Source of the DNA: Sphingorhabdus contaminans
Lineage (GTDB): Bacteria > Pseudomonadota > Alphaproteobacteria > Sphingomonadales > Sphingomonadaceae
Assembly: GCF_007280415.1 (NCBI RefSeq)
Contig: NZ_VKKU01000001.1
Location: 434,001 to 498,000 of the forward strand
Length of the DNA stretch: 64,000 bases
Direction: 5' to 3'
Under the pieces are notes generated by a model that saw only the letters and a program-made list of their open reading frames with translations, was not told where the DNA came from and ran no database searches. Position numbers and translations under genes: made by a program. Positions 44,369 through 54,415 of the stretch are shown here, piece by piece (positions within the stretch are counted from its first letter, which is position 1; each line of letters opens with the position of its first letter).

Positions 44369-45349
44369 CTAAATTGGCACCTGCTGGCTGGAACAATGGA
44401 AGCTGCCGCCACCGGTCAGCACGGCATCGGCGGGTAGGCCGACAATTTTGTGGCGGGGAAACAGGCTTTCAAGTTGAGCCAGGGCTGTATCGTCGTAACG
44501 GCTGCCATAGGTGGGAACAACAACCACGCTGTTGCCGATATAGAAATTCATGTAGCTCGCAGGAACGGCTTCGCCATATTGTTCAAACCGCCCGACTGAG
44601 GGCAGGAGGGTGACCTGGCATCCGAAGTCCTCCGCCGCTTTGCGGGCGGCAGCATAGACGGCGCTATTGGGGTCGTCCGCATCGCGTGCTTCGGGAATGA
44701 CCAGATGATTTGGTCCAACGAAACGTGCAAGATTGTCGACATGTCCGTCCGTATGGTCATTGGCAAGGCCATCGCCCAGCCAGAGCAGGCGCTCGATTCC
44801 GAGATCGCTGCGCAATCGCGCCTCGATCTGCGCCTTGTCCAGTTCCGGATTGCGGTTGGGGTTCAATAGGCAGTCGATAGTGGTAACGGCGCGGCCCTCG
44901 CCATCTACATCGATGGAGCCGCCTTCCAAAACCCAGTCGCAGGGCGTGACCGTCAAGCCAGCGGCCTTTGCCAGCGTCCTGCCGATATCCTGGTCGCCAT
45001 CGAAATTGAAACGGTTGCCCCAGCCGTTAAAGCCGAAATCCCGCGCGATCCGGCCATTGCCTTCGCCGACGATGATGCAACCTGTGTCGCGGAGCCAGAC
45101 GTCGCCGATATGGCGTTCCTCAACGATGACGCCGGGGGCGGCCAGTTCACGGGCGACCTTCGCCGCATCGGCATTGCCGGCGATCAGATATACGGTCTCG
45201 CCCTTACCACCATCGTGTACGGCATTGGCAAAGGCGGCAATCTGTTTTTGCGCGGCTGCAAAGGGTTCCTCCCAATGGCCCCAGAAGCTGGGAAAACCGA
45301 TCCAGACGCGTTCATGCGGTGCCCATTCGGCGGGCATTCTCAAGGACAT
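44369..45349 (-). CDS. aguA: Agmatine deiminase
   Basis: 326 residues. Guanidine-modifying-enzyme motifs are present: MPAEWAPHERVWIGFPS, ERHIGDVWLRDTG, WVLEGGSIDVDGEG, the His/Asp motif ANDHTDGHVDNLARF and the catalytic Cys near the end (GGGSFHCSSQQVP). It converts agmatine to N-carbamoylputrescine and ammonia in the cytoplasm. With aguB it gives arginine-derived putrescine; the ast arginine-catabolism genes lie 15 kb away in the same window. Confidence 0.95.
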   Translation of the reverse strand: MSLRMPAEWAPHERVWIGFPSFWGHWEEPFAAAQKQIAAFANAVHDGGKGETVYLIAGNADAAKVARELAAPGVIVEERHIGDVWLRDTGCIIVGEGNGRIARDFGFNGWGNRFNFDGDQDIGRTLAKAAGLTVTPCDWVLEGGSIDVDGEGRAVTTIDCLLNPNRNPELDKAQIEARLRSDLGIERLLWLGDGLANDHTDGHVDNLARFVGPNHLVIPEARDADDPNSAVYAAARKAAEDFGCQVTLLPSVGRFEQYGEAVPASYMNFYIGNSVVVVPTYGSRYDDTALAQLESLFPRHKIVGLPADAVLTGGGSFHCSSQQVPI

Positions 45350-45355
45350 GGAAAC

Positions 45356-47035
45356 TTATTTCCCTTCGCGGCTTTTGTCGCGAATGGCGCGGAATTCGTC
45401 GCCTTCATTCCAGTTGGGCCAGGCATCGGTCATCGCGAGCATCCGTCCGACGCGATAGTAAAGGCGAAGATCGGCCATCACGCCGGACCAGTCCCAGGAC
45501 TCGTCATATTCGTCGCCGGGGGCATGGTAGCGGTTTTTCTCATAATCTTCGGCGGCCGCTTTTGCGGCTTCCTTGCCACCCTTCACCAGATCATCGCCAC
45601 CTTCAAAATAGACCATCGGAACGCCCAGCTTGGCAAAGCTGAAATGGTCGGACCGGTAGTAGAAGCCCTTTTCAGGCGTCGGTTCCATTTCAGGTGTACG
45701 TCCTTCTGCCTTTGCGGCGGCGTTAAGATAGTCATCGAGCTGCGATTTGCCTTTGCCGATAACGGTCAGGTTTTTCGCAGGGCCAGCCATGGAGAAAGCA
45801 TCCATGTTAACGCCACCGACCGTCTGGCTCAGCGGATAGATCGGGTTTTCGGCATAATATTTGGAACCCAGCAGACCCGATTCTTCGGCCGTCACCGCAA
45901 GAAACACGATGCTCCGGTCAGGTGCGCCAGCTTTTTTGAAGCCTTCGGCCAAGGCGACCAGAGCTGCGGTGCCCGTGGCATTGTCGACCGCGCCATTGCA
46001 GATATCGTCCCCATCGGCTGCCGCGGTGCACCGGCCCAGATGGTCCCAATGCGCGGTATATAGGACATATTCCTCGGGCCGCTTGGCGCCTTTCAGGACA
46101 CCGACAACATTCTTGCTCGCCTTGCGCGCGATGTCATTATCGAAGCTCAACGACGCCTTCAGGCCCAAGGGAACGGCCTTGAACCCCTTCTTCTTTGCGG
46201 CTGCCATTTGCTTATCGAGATCCTGTCCGGCGGCTTCGAAGATTTCCCGCGCCACATCTTTCTGGATCCAGCCATTGGCGGCTGTCTGGCTTGCGCCTGC
46301 ATCTTTGGACTGGGCCAGGAACTGTGTGCCGGTCCAGCTTGAATTGACGACATTCCAGCCATATGCGGCAGGCGCGTCATCGTGAATGATGAGCGCAGCT
46401 GCAGCACCCTGCCGGGCGGCTTCCTCAAATTTATAGGTCCAGCGGCCATAATAGGTCATCGCCTTACCGCCGAAATCGCCTTTCAGATCGGTGGCGTCGA
46501 AATCGGGGTCGTTGACCATGATGACCACGGTCTTGCCTTTGACATCCAGCCCTTCGTAATCGTTCCAGCCCTTTTCAGGCGCGACGATGCCATGCCCGAC
46601 GAATATCATTTCGCTCTGGTCAATCTTTGTCTTGGGCGTTTCGCGATAGCTGCCGACAACAAATTCACTGCCATAGGCGAAGGACATAGCCTTCCCGCTC
46701 TTGTCCGCAATGCTCAGCGCCGAGACATTTTTAGCAGTAATTTCGACCAGAGGTACGTCCTGGGTCCAGCTTCCGTTGTTTCCGGGCTCAAGTCCTGCTT
46801 TTTTGAACCGGTCGATCAGGTAGGCAACTGTCTTTTCCTCACCCGCCGAACCCGGCGCACGACCTTCGTAGCTGTCGAGCGACAGTTCCTTGACCACATC
46901 CTTCATAGTCTGTTCGGACAGTTCCGGAACCTCAACCTGAGGCAGCGCCGCGCTGTCCACAGTCTTATCGTCCATCTGTTTACAGGCGGACGTGAGGGCA
47001 AGTGCCGAAGCGAGGGCGAGCGTAAGGAAACGCAT
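45356..47035 (-). CDS. M28-family aminopeptidase lipoprotein with PA domain
   Basis: 559 residues from the ATG at 47035, preceded by GGAGA; the in-frame extension to 47203 lacks an export signal and is rejected. Lipoprotein signal MRFLTLALASALALTSAC. A protease-associated domain occupies about 130-280. Zinc-site motifs follow: YTAHWDHLGRC, GAVDNATGTAALVALAE, AVTAEESGLLGSKYY, and the last His in YYRSDHFSFAKLGVPMVY. It probably trims N-terminal residues from peptides in the periplasm or at the outer membrane. It lies 6 bp downstream of aguA in reading order reversed, i.e. its stop is before the aguA start region. Confidence 0.9.
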   Translation of the reverse strand: MRFLTLALASALALTSACKQMDDKTVDSAALPQVEVPELSEQTMKDVVKELSLDSYEGRAPGSAGEEKTVAYLIDRFKKAGLEPGNNGSWTQDVPLVEITAKNVSALSIADKSGKAMSFAYGSEFVVGSYRETPKTKIDQSEMIFVGHGIVAPEKGWNDYEGLDVKGKTVVIMVNDPDFDATDLKGDFGGKAMTYYGRWTYKFEEAARQGAAAALIIHDDAPAAYGWNVVNSSWTGTQFLAQSKDAGASQTAANGWIQKDVAREIFEAAGQDLDKQMAAAKKKGFKAVPLGLKASLSFDNDIARKASKNVVGVLKGAKRPEEYVLYTAHWDHLGRCTAAADGDDICNGAVDNATGTAALVALAEGFKKAGAPDRSIVFLAVTAEESGLLGSKYYAENPIYPLSQTVGGVNMDAFSMAGPAKNLTVIGKGKSQLDDYLNAAAKAEGRTPEMEPTPEKGFYYRSDHFSFAKLGVPMVYFEGGDDLVKGGKEAAKAAAEDYEKNRYHAPGDEYDESWDWSGVMADLRLYYRVGRMLAMTDAWPNWNEGDEFRAIRDKSREGK

Positions 47036-47252
47036 GATATTCTCCAGAAGGGAAAAGTTGTTGCCGCGCCTTCTGCCAGAGGCTGTCTCTCGCCTCAAAT
47101 GAAAAAGCGGTTTCCTTCGAAATGGAACGGAAATCCGCGCTGTTCTGCCACGTTGCCGGAGGAATCCATTATTTCCAAGCATTTCAACGCTTTTGGCTTG
47201 CAACCCGATTTCTTGGGATTACCCATCATGTAAACGGAAGTGGGGGGCTTCG

Positions 47253-49214
47253 ATGCTGAGACAATTTTTCCTTTTTACCGCTTTATCCATGTCCACCGTT
47301 GCGGTGGCGCAGGACAAAGCCGCCTTGGACTTTGGTGCGCGTGAAGGCGTGGCAGACGTCTCGCTTTCCCCCGACGGCACGAAGATTGCCTATATCATAC
47401 CGGACAAAGGGCAGGGCAGTCGCCTGTTTACCGTGGATATTGCCAATGGCGGTAAATCCGTTCCGGCGCTGTCCGCAACGGGAGATCCCGAACGGCTTTC
47501 CTATTGTGAATGGGTGTCAAATGCGCGCCTTATCTGTCTGGTTTCAATGGTTCTTCGGGAAGCTGGTGAACCCGTTTCGGTCAGCCGTCTCGTCGCGGTA
47601 AACTCCGACGGAACCGAACTGAAACTGGTTTCCATGCGGCAGGGATATAATGCGGAACGCTTTTCCTATTTCGGTGGCAGTCTGATTGACCTGCTGCCTA
47701 CAGAGGATGGCGCGGTGCTGCTTGGCCGGGAATATGTGCCCGAAGGCCGCACCGGATCGCTGATTTCAAAATCGGACGAAGGCTATGGCGTCGACAGGGT
47801 CGATACCAAGACATTGGCCGCCAAATCTGTCGTGCGTCCGACACGACTGGCCAACGAATATATCAGCGACGGCACCGGAGCGGTTCGCATCATGGGGGTT
47901 ATGAAAACCGACGCCGGATATGATAGCGGCGTGCGGCGCTATGTTTACCGTCCGGCCGGGCAAACGGGTTGGCAGGCGCTGAGTGAATATGACAACACCA
48001 CAGGCACCGGCTTTAATCCCTATGCAGTCGACCCCGTCGAAAACGCGGCTTATGGTTTTGAGAAATATGAAGGGCGTTTTGCGCTTTACAAGGTGAAGCT
48101 GGACGAGAGCCTTGCAAAGACGCTGGTCTTCAACCGCCCGGATGTCGATGTCGACAATCTTATAACCCTGGGCCGCAAAAAGCGGGTCATTGGGGTCAGC
48201 TTCGCCACGGAAAAACGGCAAGCCGTCTATTTCGATCCGGCTTTTAAAAAACTGGGTTCTTCCTTGTCCAAGGCACTGCCAAACGCAGCATTGATCCACT
48301 TTGGCGGGATGAGCGCCGACGAACAGAAACTGATTGTCTGGGCGGGTAGCGACACCAATCCGGGGCAATATTATTATTTCGACAAGGCGACCAATGCGGT
48401 CAGCCCGCTGTTTGCAAGTCGCCCCGAATTGGAGGGCTACAAGCTGGCGCCGGTCAAGGCAGTCAATATCAAGGTGGGCGATGGCACTCTGGTTCCCGGT
48501 TATCTGACGTTGCCTGTCGGCGTGGAGGCCAAAGGGCTGCCCGCAATCATTATGCCGCATGGCGGGCCGAGTTCACGCGATGAATGGGGATTTGACTGGC
48601 TGGCGTAATATTTTGCAAATCAGGGCTTCGCGGTGCTCCAGCCCAATTATCGCGGGTCGGCCGGTTATGGCGATGGCTGGTATCAGGAAAATGGCTTCCA
48701 ATCCTGGAAAACCGCCATTTCGGATGTGAACGACAGCGGCCGCTGGCTGGTTTCCGAAGGTATCGCAGCACCGGATAAACTTGCAATTGTAGGCTGGTCT
48801 TACGGCGGATATGCGGCGCTCCAGTCGGCGGTGCTGGACCCACAGCTATTCAAGGCAATTGTCGCCGTCGCGCCGGTGACCGACCTTGCAAAGCTGAAGG
48901 AAGAAAGCCGCGGCTATATGAGTTTCCGTATTGATCGAGATTTTATCGGTTCCGGGCCGCATATAACCGAAGGGTCGCCTGCGCGGAATGCGGCCAAGAT
49001 CAAGGCGCCGGTGTTGCTTTTCCACGGCGCTCTTGACCGGAATGTCGGTGTCCACCAGTCAGAATTCATGGCGGATCAATTGCGCGAAGCCGGAAATCCC
49101 GCCGAACTGGTGCTTTACAAAAAGCTCGACCATTATCTCGAGGATAGTAGCGTTCGGGCCGAACTGCTTCAGAAAAGCTCCACCTTTTTGAAGGACAAGA
49201 TGCAGATCAAATAA
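47253..49214 (+). pseudogene. S9 prolyl-oligopeptidase-family peptidase interrupted by one in-frame TAA
   Basis: The reading frame opens with a signal peptide (MLRQFFLFTALSMSTVAVAQ) and runs through a beta-propeller-like domain to a TAA at 48606-48608, giving 451 residues. The same frame then continues without further stops to 49214. The junction reads FDWLA-stop-YFANQGFAVLQPNYRGS; relatives carry Gln or a similar residue there, so CAA to TAA is the simplest change. All catalytic residues come after the stop: Ser in GWSYGGYAAL, Asp in FHGALDRNVG, His in KLDHYLED. The first piece alone cannot be active. The rest of the sequence is well kept, so the change is recent, a sequencing error, or read through. 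Confidence 0.88.
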
Positions 49215-49235
49215 GGTTCACACCGCCGGTGACGA

Positions 49236-50204
49236 TCAGGAAGCGGACGGCGGCTGCCGGGGCACTGGCGGACGGAAATGCGGCTTGCGCCAGGGCGGGT
49301 TGGGAATCTCGCCCGCCACCTGCTCAACGCCGTTAAGATAGCCGAAATAGGATGCAATCAGCCGGTCTTGCGGTTCGGTTATCGCGTTGCGGCCGTGCAT
49401 GAAACGGCTGTTGTCTAGGATCAATATGTCCCCCGGTTGCCAGTCGACGGCAAAGGTGATCGGCCGTGCCGCTGCGGCGATAGCCTCCACAATCCAGTCT
49501 GGTATCCTGTTGCCGTCATCGAAAAGGGGGATGCGGTCATTGTGCAGGTAATAGCGCGCAAAAAGCAGGAAGTTACCAAAGGCAGCTTCGTTGCTGAGCA
49601 GCGTGCGGTGGATGGCCGGGTGCCAGAAATAGCGGACAACGGCATTATCAAACCGGCGAAAACGATAGGGGCAGTGTGCTGGTGGATTCGCCAGCGCTAC
49701 ATCATCGGGTTGTGCTGTTCCCAACCAGTAATTCAAAATATCGGGTCCGGCCGGCTGAATGTATAACAGCGCCCGGTTTTCGAGAGCCGACAGCACATTT
49801 TGCGGCAGGCGTTTCAGAAGTTCGACACCATCGCAATAGGTTGTTTCCCCGCCACTTTGCGGTGCATCGATACAGTGGAAAAAACACATATCGGGTTTCC
49901 ACGGTTCGCGAGACAATTCGGGGTGCAGGGGAAAGGGTTCACTGCCCAGATTGACGGACTGGATATTGTTGTCGCCATCCAGAACCAGCCGGTTCGGACT
50001 TTCGTTGAAAACCGACACCGCGCAAAAACGTTTCGCAAAGGCATTGAACGAGGCGAGATCGGGCGCGAAACCCCTGACCAGCACAGCGGTTGTGCGGAGT
50101 CTTTCAAGGATATCGGGCGCGTTGATCGTATCGAGACTTTCACCAACCGCGGCCTGTACCAAGCTTAGGGGTCTGTCCGGATAGGGGGTCGAAAATTCGG
50201 GCAT
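49236..50204 (-). CDS. TauD/TfdA-like Fe(II)/2-oxoglutarate dioxygenase
   Basis: 322 residues. The fold is recognisable from FPLHPELSREPWKPDMCFFH (first metal ligands as H-x-E rather than the common H-x-D), GGETTYCDGVELLKRLP, and the distal His and 2-oxoglutarate Arg region ILDNSRFMHGRNAITEPQDR. H-x-E triads occur in clavaminate-synthase-type members. It would hydroxylate or cleave a small molecule in the cytoplasm. It is divergent from a sulfotransferase-like gene with a 77-bp gap, suggesting a shared function. The substrate is unknown. Confidence 0.8.
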   Translation of the reverse strand: MPEFSTPYPDRPLSLVQAAVGESLDTINAPDILERLRTTAVLVRGFAPDLASFNAFAKRFCAVSVFNESPNRLVLDGDNNIQSVNLGSEPFPLHPELSREPWKPDMCFFHCIDAPQSGGETTYCDGVELLKRLPQNVLSALENRALLYIQPAGPDILNYWLGTAQPDDVALANPPAHCPYRFRRFDNAVVRYFWHPAIHRTLLSNEAAFGNFLLFARYYLHNDRIPLFDDGNRIPDWIVEAIAAAARPITFAVDWQPGDILILDNSRFMHGRNAITEPQDRLIASYFGYLNGVEQVAGEIPNPPWRKPHFRPPVPRQPPSAS

Positions 50205-50281
50205 AGGTCCCAGGGTTGTTGCAAAGGGCGATGTTCAAATCCTGTGTAGGCGAGTGGGGCGTAGATTGCTACATCGCAGCT

Positions 50282-51322
50282 ATGGAACGGATAACGCTAC
50301 CGGATTTGCTCACGAACCCCGATTTTTATCTGTTCGGAACCGAAAATGATGTGGCCATTTTTCTGGCCATGAACCGGCAGAGTTACGAACGGTCGATATT
50401 CTTTGACGGCAGGATTGCGCCCGTTTCGGAACAAGCGATTCCCGTGGCGCTTCAGCCCTTGCTGGCGGCGTTACCCGCCACTCCCGCTTCGCCCCCGCAC
50501 ATTGGCTGGATTTTTCATATGGCCCATACAGGGTCTACATTGCTGGCACGGGCGCTCGATCTGCCAGGACGGAATTTGGTGATACGCGAGCCTGTCTTAC
50601 TACGATCTTTAGGCATTGAGGCGGGACCTTTGCATCAAAGCGGCAAGGGCACTGCGCATTGGTCGCAAAAGCTCCAACTGGCGCTGCATATGCTCGACCG
50701 CCGTTATGCACCCGACCAGCCTGTGCTGGTCAAGGCCAATGTCCCTGTCAATCGCATCATTCCGGACCTGCTCGAACGGTCGCCTTATCAGAAAGCCGTG
50801 TTTCTGCATTTTGGACTGGAGGATTATCTTGCCGCCATATTGCGGGGGCCAAACCACCGAAAGTGGGTGGAGCATATCTACACCGAGCTTCAGCTTGCAG
50901 ATGCTCCAGATGCGCAGACGGTTATGAATATCGGCGAAAAGGCGGCGGCGCTTTGGCTTTACCAGATCGACATCTACGCCCGGATGCTTGCACAGAACAA
51001 GGATCTGCGCAGTCTGGATGCCAACATCCTGTTTGACGATCCGTTGGAAAGTGTGCGTGCGGCGGCGGCCTATTTCGGATGCCCGATGGACACTGAAGAA
51101 GCCGGGAATATCGTCGCAGGGCCCTTGTTTTCGACCTATTCCAAAAATCCCGGTGCCGCCTTTGACAATGCGGCGCGCAAAAAGCGTCTGGCGCTTGCAC
51201 AGACGGAGATTTCAGAACAGCTGATGGCCGCCAGGCACTGGGTCGAAAGGAACCCGGCAGCAAAAGCCTTGCCGGTGCGGTTGGGGCAGGCGCTGTGCGG
51301 CGAAAATGGATCGCTTCTCTGA
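50282..51322 (+). CDS. Sulfotransferase-like P-loop protein
   Basis: 346 residues from the ATG at 50282; an in-frame start at 50216 is possible but adds an unlikely segment. The P-loop-like HMAHTGSTLLAR (79-90) resembles the PAPS 5'-phosphosulfate loop, and LVIREPVLLRS and AVFLHFGLEDYLAAIL follow. It looks like the sulfotransferase-related proteins often found next to Fe(II)/2OG dioxygenases in proteobacteria. Activity on a small molecule or a protein is not predictable. Divergent partner: the TauD-like gene. Confidence 0.65.
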   Translation: MERITLPDLLTNPDFYLFGTENDVAIFLAMNRQSYERSIFFDGRIAPVSEQAIPVALQPLLAALPATPASPPHIGWIFHMAHTGSTLLARALDLPGRNLVIREPVLLRSLGIEAGPLHQSGKGTAHWSQKLQLALHMLDRRYAPDQPVLVKANVPVNRIIPDLLERSPYQKAVFLHFGLEDYLAAILRGPNHRKWVEHIYTELQLADAPDAQTVMNIGEKAAALWLYQIDIYARMLAQNKDLRSLDANILFDDPLESVRAAAAYFGCPMDTEEAGNIVAGPLFSTYSKNPGAAFDNAARKKRLALAQTEISEQLMAARHWVERNPAAKALPVRLGQALCGENGSLL

Positions 51323-51343
51323 CCTTGCGATCCCGGTCCAAAC

Positions 51344-51370
51344 AAAAAAGGCGGCCCCGCAGGACCGCCT
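51344..51370 (-). terminator. Rho-independent terminator of rpsD
   Basis: Read on the minus strand: stem AGGCGGTCC / GGGCCGCCT (one G-T pair) with a 4-base loop, followed by six T residues. It lies 23 bases after the rpsD stop. The plus-strand sulfotransferase-like gene ends just before it, so it may serve both. Confidence 0.85.
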
Positions 51371-51392
51371 CTTTGTTGGCTGAAAACCGGAA

Positions 51393-52007
51393 TTAGCGCG
51401 AATAGAATTCGACGACCAGATTCGGTTCCATTTTTACAGGGTAAGGTACTTCGTCAAGCGTCGGAACGCGCGCGAAGGTTACCTTGTCGTTGCCGTCAAC
51501 AGCAACATATTCCGGAATGTCACGCTCGGCGAGGCCTTGTGCTTCGATGACCAGAGCCATTTCCTTCGCCTTGTTGCCGAGGCTGATGACGCTGCCGACG
51601 TCAACCTGGCGGCTGGCGATGTTGCACTTCACGCCATTGACGCGGATGTGGCCATGGCTGACGAGCTGGCGAGCCGCAAAGATCGTCGGCGCGAATTTTG
51701 CACGGTAGACGATCATGTCGAGACGACGCTCGAGCAGACCGATCAGGTTCTGCGAGGTATCGCCCTTCATGCGGTTGGCTTCCTGATAAGCGCGCTTGAA
51801 CTGCTTTTCAGTGATATCGCCATAATAGCCCTTCAGCTTCTGCTTGGCGCGCAGCTGAATGCCATAGTCGGACAGCTTGCCTTTGCGGCGCTGACCGTGC
51901 TGGCCGGGGCCATATTCACGCTTGTTGACAGGTGATTTGGGGCGACCCCAGATATTTTCACCCATCCGGCGGTCAAGTTTATACTTCGAGCTTGTACGCT
52001 TCGACAT
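51393..52007 (-). CDS. rpsD: 30S ribosomal protein S4
   Basis: 204 residues, the normal alphaproteobacterial length. N-terminus [20 protein letters not shown], the [20 protein letters not shown] segment, and the S4 RNA-binding domain ([34 protein letters not shown]) are all present. It binds 16S rRNA early in small-subunit assembly. Monocistronic here, with its own terminator. Confidence 0.98.
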   Translation of the reverse strand: MSKRTSSKYKLDRRMGENIWGRPKSPVNKREYGPGQHGQRRKGKLSDYGIQLRAKQKLKGYYGDITEKQFKRAYQEANRMKGDTSQNLIGLLERRLDMIVYRAKFAPTIFAARQLVSHGHIRVNGVKCNIASRQVDVGSVISLGNKAKEMALVIEAQGLAERDIPEYVAVDGNDKVTFARVPTLDEVPYPVKMEPNLVVEFYSR

Positions 52008-52186
52008 TTACAGTCTCCAATTTGCTAACAACGATGTTCCCGGTACCGCGCGACACATGCTGGATGGGCCGGACACCTGCTTCACCGGGGTGCAGGGTCA
52101 ATTGCGAAGGCGCGCCTATGGCGGCAAAGCGCCTGATTGTCAACATCGCGCTCGACTTTATTGCCGCAGCTTTCTAAGGCGCGGCC

Positions 52187-52504
52187 ATGTCCGAAATCGA
52201 ACCGAGCGTAGACCCGCAAAATTGCAGAAACATGACCGAAGTCCGGGCCGGGGTCGACGCCGTCGACCGCGCGCTGGTTGCACTTCTGGCCCGGCGCTTT
52301 GGCTATATGGATGCCGCCGCGCGTATCAAAACCGACCGTGCCGCGGTCCGCGACGAAGCGCGCAAGGCAGAGGTGCTGGCCAATGTGCAAAAAGCGGCTC
52401 AGGCGGCGGGATTGCCGGAAGAGCCGCTTGTGCAACTTTGGGATCAGCTGGTGGAAAGCTCGATCGCGTATGAATTCGCCAAATGGGATGCCAGCCGTAG
52501 CTGA
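52187..52504 (+). CDS. Chorismate mutase (AroQ class)
   Basis: 105 residues, all helical. VRAGVDAVDRALVALLARRF, KTDRAAVRDEARKAEVLANV and LVQLWDQLVESSIAYE match the AroQ fold, with the active-site Arg and Lys in helix 1-2. It converts chorismate to prephenate for Phe and Tyr synthesis. The ATG at 52187 has AAGGCG upstream; an ATG at 52232 would also include the full domain. Divergent from rpsD. Confidence 0.9.
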   Translation: MSEIEPSVDPQNCRNMTEVRAGVDAVDRALVALLARRFGYMDAAARIKTDRAAVRDEARKAEVLANVQKAAQAAGLPEEPLVQLWDQLVESSIAYEFAKWDASRS

Positions 52505-52771
52505 TTAGCCTCCGGTCGGGAATTGCGGCGGCTGGGTTGTGCCCTGTGCGCCTTTGACCGAAAGTTCGGCGGCATATTCAGCCTGTTCCCACTGTTCCTT
52601 TGTCTTGCACTGGCGCTTGCCGATACGGCTGCCGGTCATGTCGACGTTTTTGCAGATTTTCTTGGGCTTGGGCTTTGCCGTTTCAGTAGCGGCCGCGCCA
52701 TCTGCTGCAGGGGCGGTATCGCTTGCGCCCGAGGCAAGCAGCAGTATGGACAAAAGTGCGGTAGTTAGCAT
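52505..52771 (-). CDS. Small exported protein with a conserved Cys pair
   Basis: 88 residues from the ATG at 52771 (GGAG 8 bases upstream). Signal peptide (MLTTALLSILLLASGA), an Ala/Lys/Pro-rich linker, then KKICKNVDMTGSRIGKRQCK followed by TKEQW. Two Cys residues 14 apart probably form a disulfide; the C...TGSR...C.T..EW pattern recurs in small sphingomonad secreted proteins in my recollection. Function unknown. Its stop abuts the convergent chorismate mutase stop. Confidence 0.75.
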   Translation of the reverse strand: MLTTALLSILLLASGASDTAPAADGAAATETAKPKPKKICKNVDMTGSRIGKRQCKTKEQWEQAEYAAELSVKGAQGTTQPPQFPTGG

Positions 52772-52836
52772 GTTGGGGGTCTCCAATATTCGAATAAGCA
52801 GAAACCTTATCGAAGCCGGAGCCGACCGCCAAGCGG

Positions 52837-53559
52837 CTATTTTTCTGTTCGTCGATTTCTTGTGAGCGTGGTCAAAACGCCACGCAAGGTCCGCACCTCC
52901 AGCGCATTCCACGCCGGTTTGGTGAGCAGGTTGCGCAATGTCCGGCGGGTCACAGGAGCACGGTCCTCCGGACGGAAATAGCCGAGCGGCTCCAGCATAT
53001 CGTCCAGTTGCTGAATGAGGCCGTCCAGTTCAAACTGCGTCGCGGGCGGGTCCAGTTCGGTTTTGGGCGGGCTGGCGAGCTTTTGCGTCTTTGACCATTC
53101 ATAGGCGCACAGGATAACCGCCTGCGCCAGATTCAGCGATCCGAATTCCGGATTGATGGGAACCGTGATGATCGCGCGCGCCACCGTAACCTCGTCGCTG
53201 TCGAGGCCGGAGCGTTCGGCGCCGAACAGGATCGCGCTGCGACCACTATTGCCGAGTACTTCCTGCGCAGCTGCTTCGGGGGTGATGACGGGTTTGGTCA
53301 CGCCGCGTTTGCGAACGGTTGTGGCGTAGATATGGCTGATATCGGCAGTCGCCTCGGCCAGCGTGTCATACACCTGTGCATTAGCGAGCACGATGTCGGC
53401 GCCGGATGCCGCGGGACCCGCTGCCGGGTTGGGCCAACCATCGCGCGGTGCCACCAGACGCATCTCGGTCAGGCCGAAGTTGAGCATGGCCCGCGCAGCC
53501 TTGCCGATATTTTCGCCCAGTTGCGGACGAACGAGGATGATAATGGGCGGCGAGCTCAT
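52837..53559 (-). CDS. trmJ: tRNA/rRNA methyltransferase of the SPOUT family, TrmJ-type
   Basis: 240 residues. N-terminus [20 protein letters not shown] with [11 protein letters not shown], then [15 protein letters not shown] and the knot motif [20 protein letters not shown] are typical of TrmJ, which 2'-O-methylates position 32 of several tRNAs using SAM. The C-terminal extension (about 160-240) is TrmJ-like. Overlaps nrdR by 4 bp. Confidence 0.92.
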   Translation of the reverse strand: MSSPPIIILVRPQLGENIGKAARAMLNFGLTEMRLVAPRDGWPNPAAGPAASGADIVLANAQVYDTLAEATADISHIYATTVRKRGVTKPVITPEAAAQEVLGNSGRSAILFGAERSGLDSDEVTVARAIITVPINPEFGSLNLAQAVILCAYEWSKTQKLASPPKTELDPPATQFELDGLIQQLDDMLEPLGYFRPEDRAPVTRRTLRNLLTKPAWNALEVRTLRGVLTTLTRNRRTEK

Positions 53560-54017
53560 TTCTTCGCCGCTTCGACCACGCTCCCGGCGAATTCTTCGAA
53601 ATCCTTGGCTTCGCTGAAATCCTTATAGACCGAGGCAAAGCGGATATAAGCGACGCTATCGAGCGCCTTCAGGCCCGCCATCACAAATTCGCCGATGCGT
53701 TTGGACTCGATCTCGCTTTCGCCCAGCGTTTCCAACTGCCGCTGGATGCCTGAAGCCAGTTTTTCAATCTGGCTCGCGTCCACAGGCCGCTTGCGGCAGG
53801 CGACGGAAAGCGAGCGCTCCAGCTTTTCCCGTTCAAATGGTTCGCGTTTGCCCTCGGACTTGACGACGGTCAGTTCGCGCAGCTGGATACGTTCGAATGT
53901 CGTAAACCGGCCGCCACATGCCTCGCACTGGCGACGGCGACGGATGGCGCTATTGTCTTCCGTCGGCCGGCTGTCCTTGACCTGGCTGTCGTCATGTCCG
54001 CAAAATGGGCAACGCAT
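53556..54017 (-). CDS. nrdR: Transcriptional repressor of ribonucleotide reductase genes
   Basis: 153 residues. The zinc ribbon begins [20 protein letters not shown] and continues [20 protein letters not shown]; the ATP-cone follows ([20 protein letters not shown]). NrdR senses dATP/ATP and represses nrd operons. Position between glyA and trmJ matches the common alphaproteobacterial order. Confidence 0.97.
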   Translation of the reverse strand: MRCPFCGHDDSQVKDSRPTEDNSAIRRRRQCEACGGRFTTFERIQLRELTVVKSEGKREPFEREKLERSLSVACRKRPVDASQIEKLASGIQRQLETLGESEIESKRIGEFVMAGLKALDSVAYIRFASVYKDFSEAKDFEEFAGSVVEAAKK

Positions 54018-54368
54018 CTATTTCTGATTTTCCTGATTTTTCTTTTTATTTACATGCCGGTAGGCGACAATGCCAGCCCCGATCAACGCACCTGTGGCCA
54101 GTCCGATCGGTGCAATCACCGCTGCTGCAGCGCCGATGGCGGCACCGCCGGCGACTTTCTTGACGGTATCCTGATCGGCGAGATGCTTGCCTGTGTGATA
54201 CGCGTCCTTGGTCGCGCCCCACAATTCGTCCGCAGCTTCGCCGACATAATGCCGGGCCTGGTTCGGAAAGCTTTCCGCCGCGCGCTGTTCCGGCGTTTTG
54301 GCGCCGCAATGCGGGCAGAATTTCGCGCCGTCCTGATACTCACCGTCGCATTCGTTGCAATATCCCAT
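54018..54368 (-). CDS. Zinc-ribbon membrane-associated small protein
   Basis: 116 residues from the ATG at 54368 (AAGGG upstream; a TTG two codons earlier is possible). N-terminal zinc ribbon CNECDGEYQDGAKFCPHCG, a charged middle, and a C-terminal glycine/alanine-rich hydrophobic segment (VAGGAAIGAAAAVIAPIGLA, TGALIGAGIVAY) that could span the membrane once or as a hairpin. Its stop abuts the nrdR start. No known function. Confidence 0.75.
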   Translation of the reverse strand: MGYCNECDGEYQDGAKFCPHCGAKTPEQRAAESFPNQARHYVGEAADELWGATKDAYHTGKHLADQDTVKKVAGGAAIGAAAAVIAPIGLATGALIGAGIVAYRHVNKKKNQENQK

Positions 54369-54415
54369 GGTCAATTTCCCTTCTGTGTATTAGATGGGTA
54401 AGTCACCTATATAGT

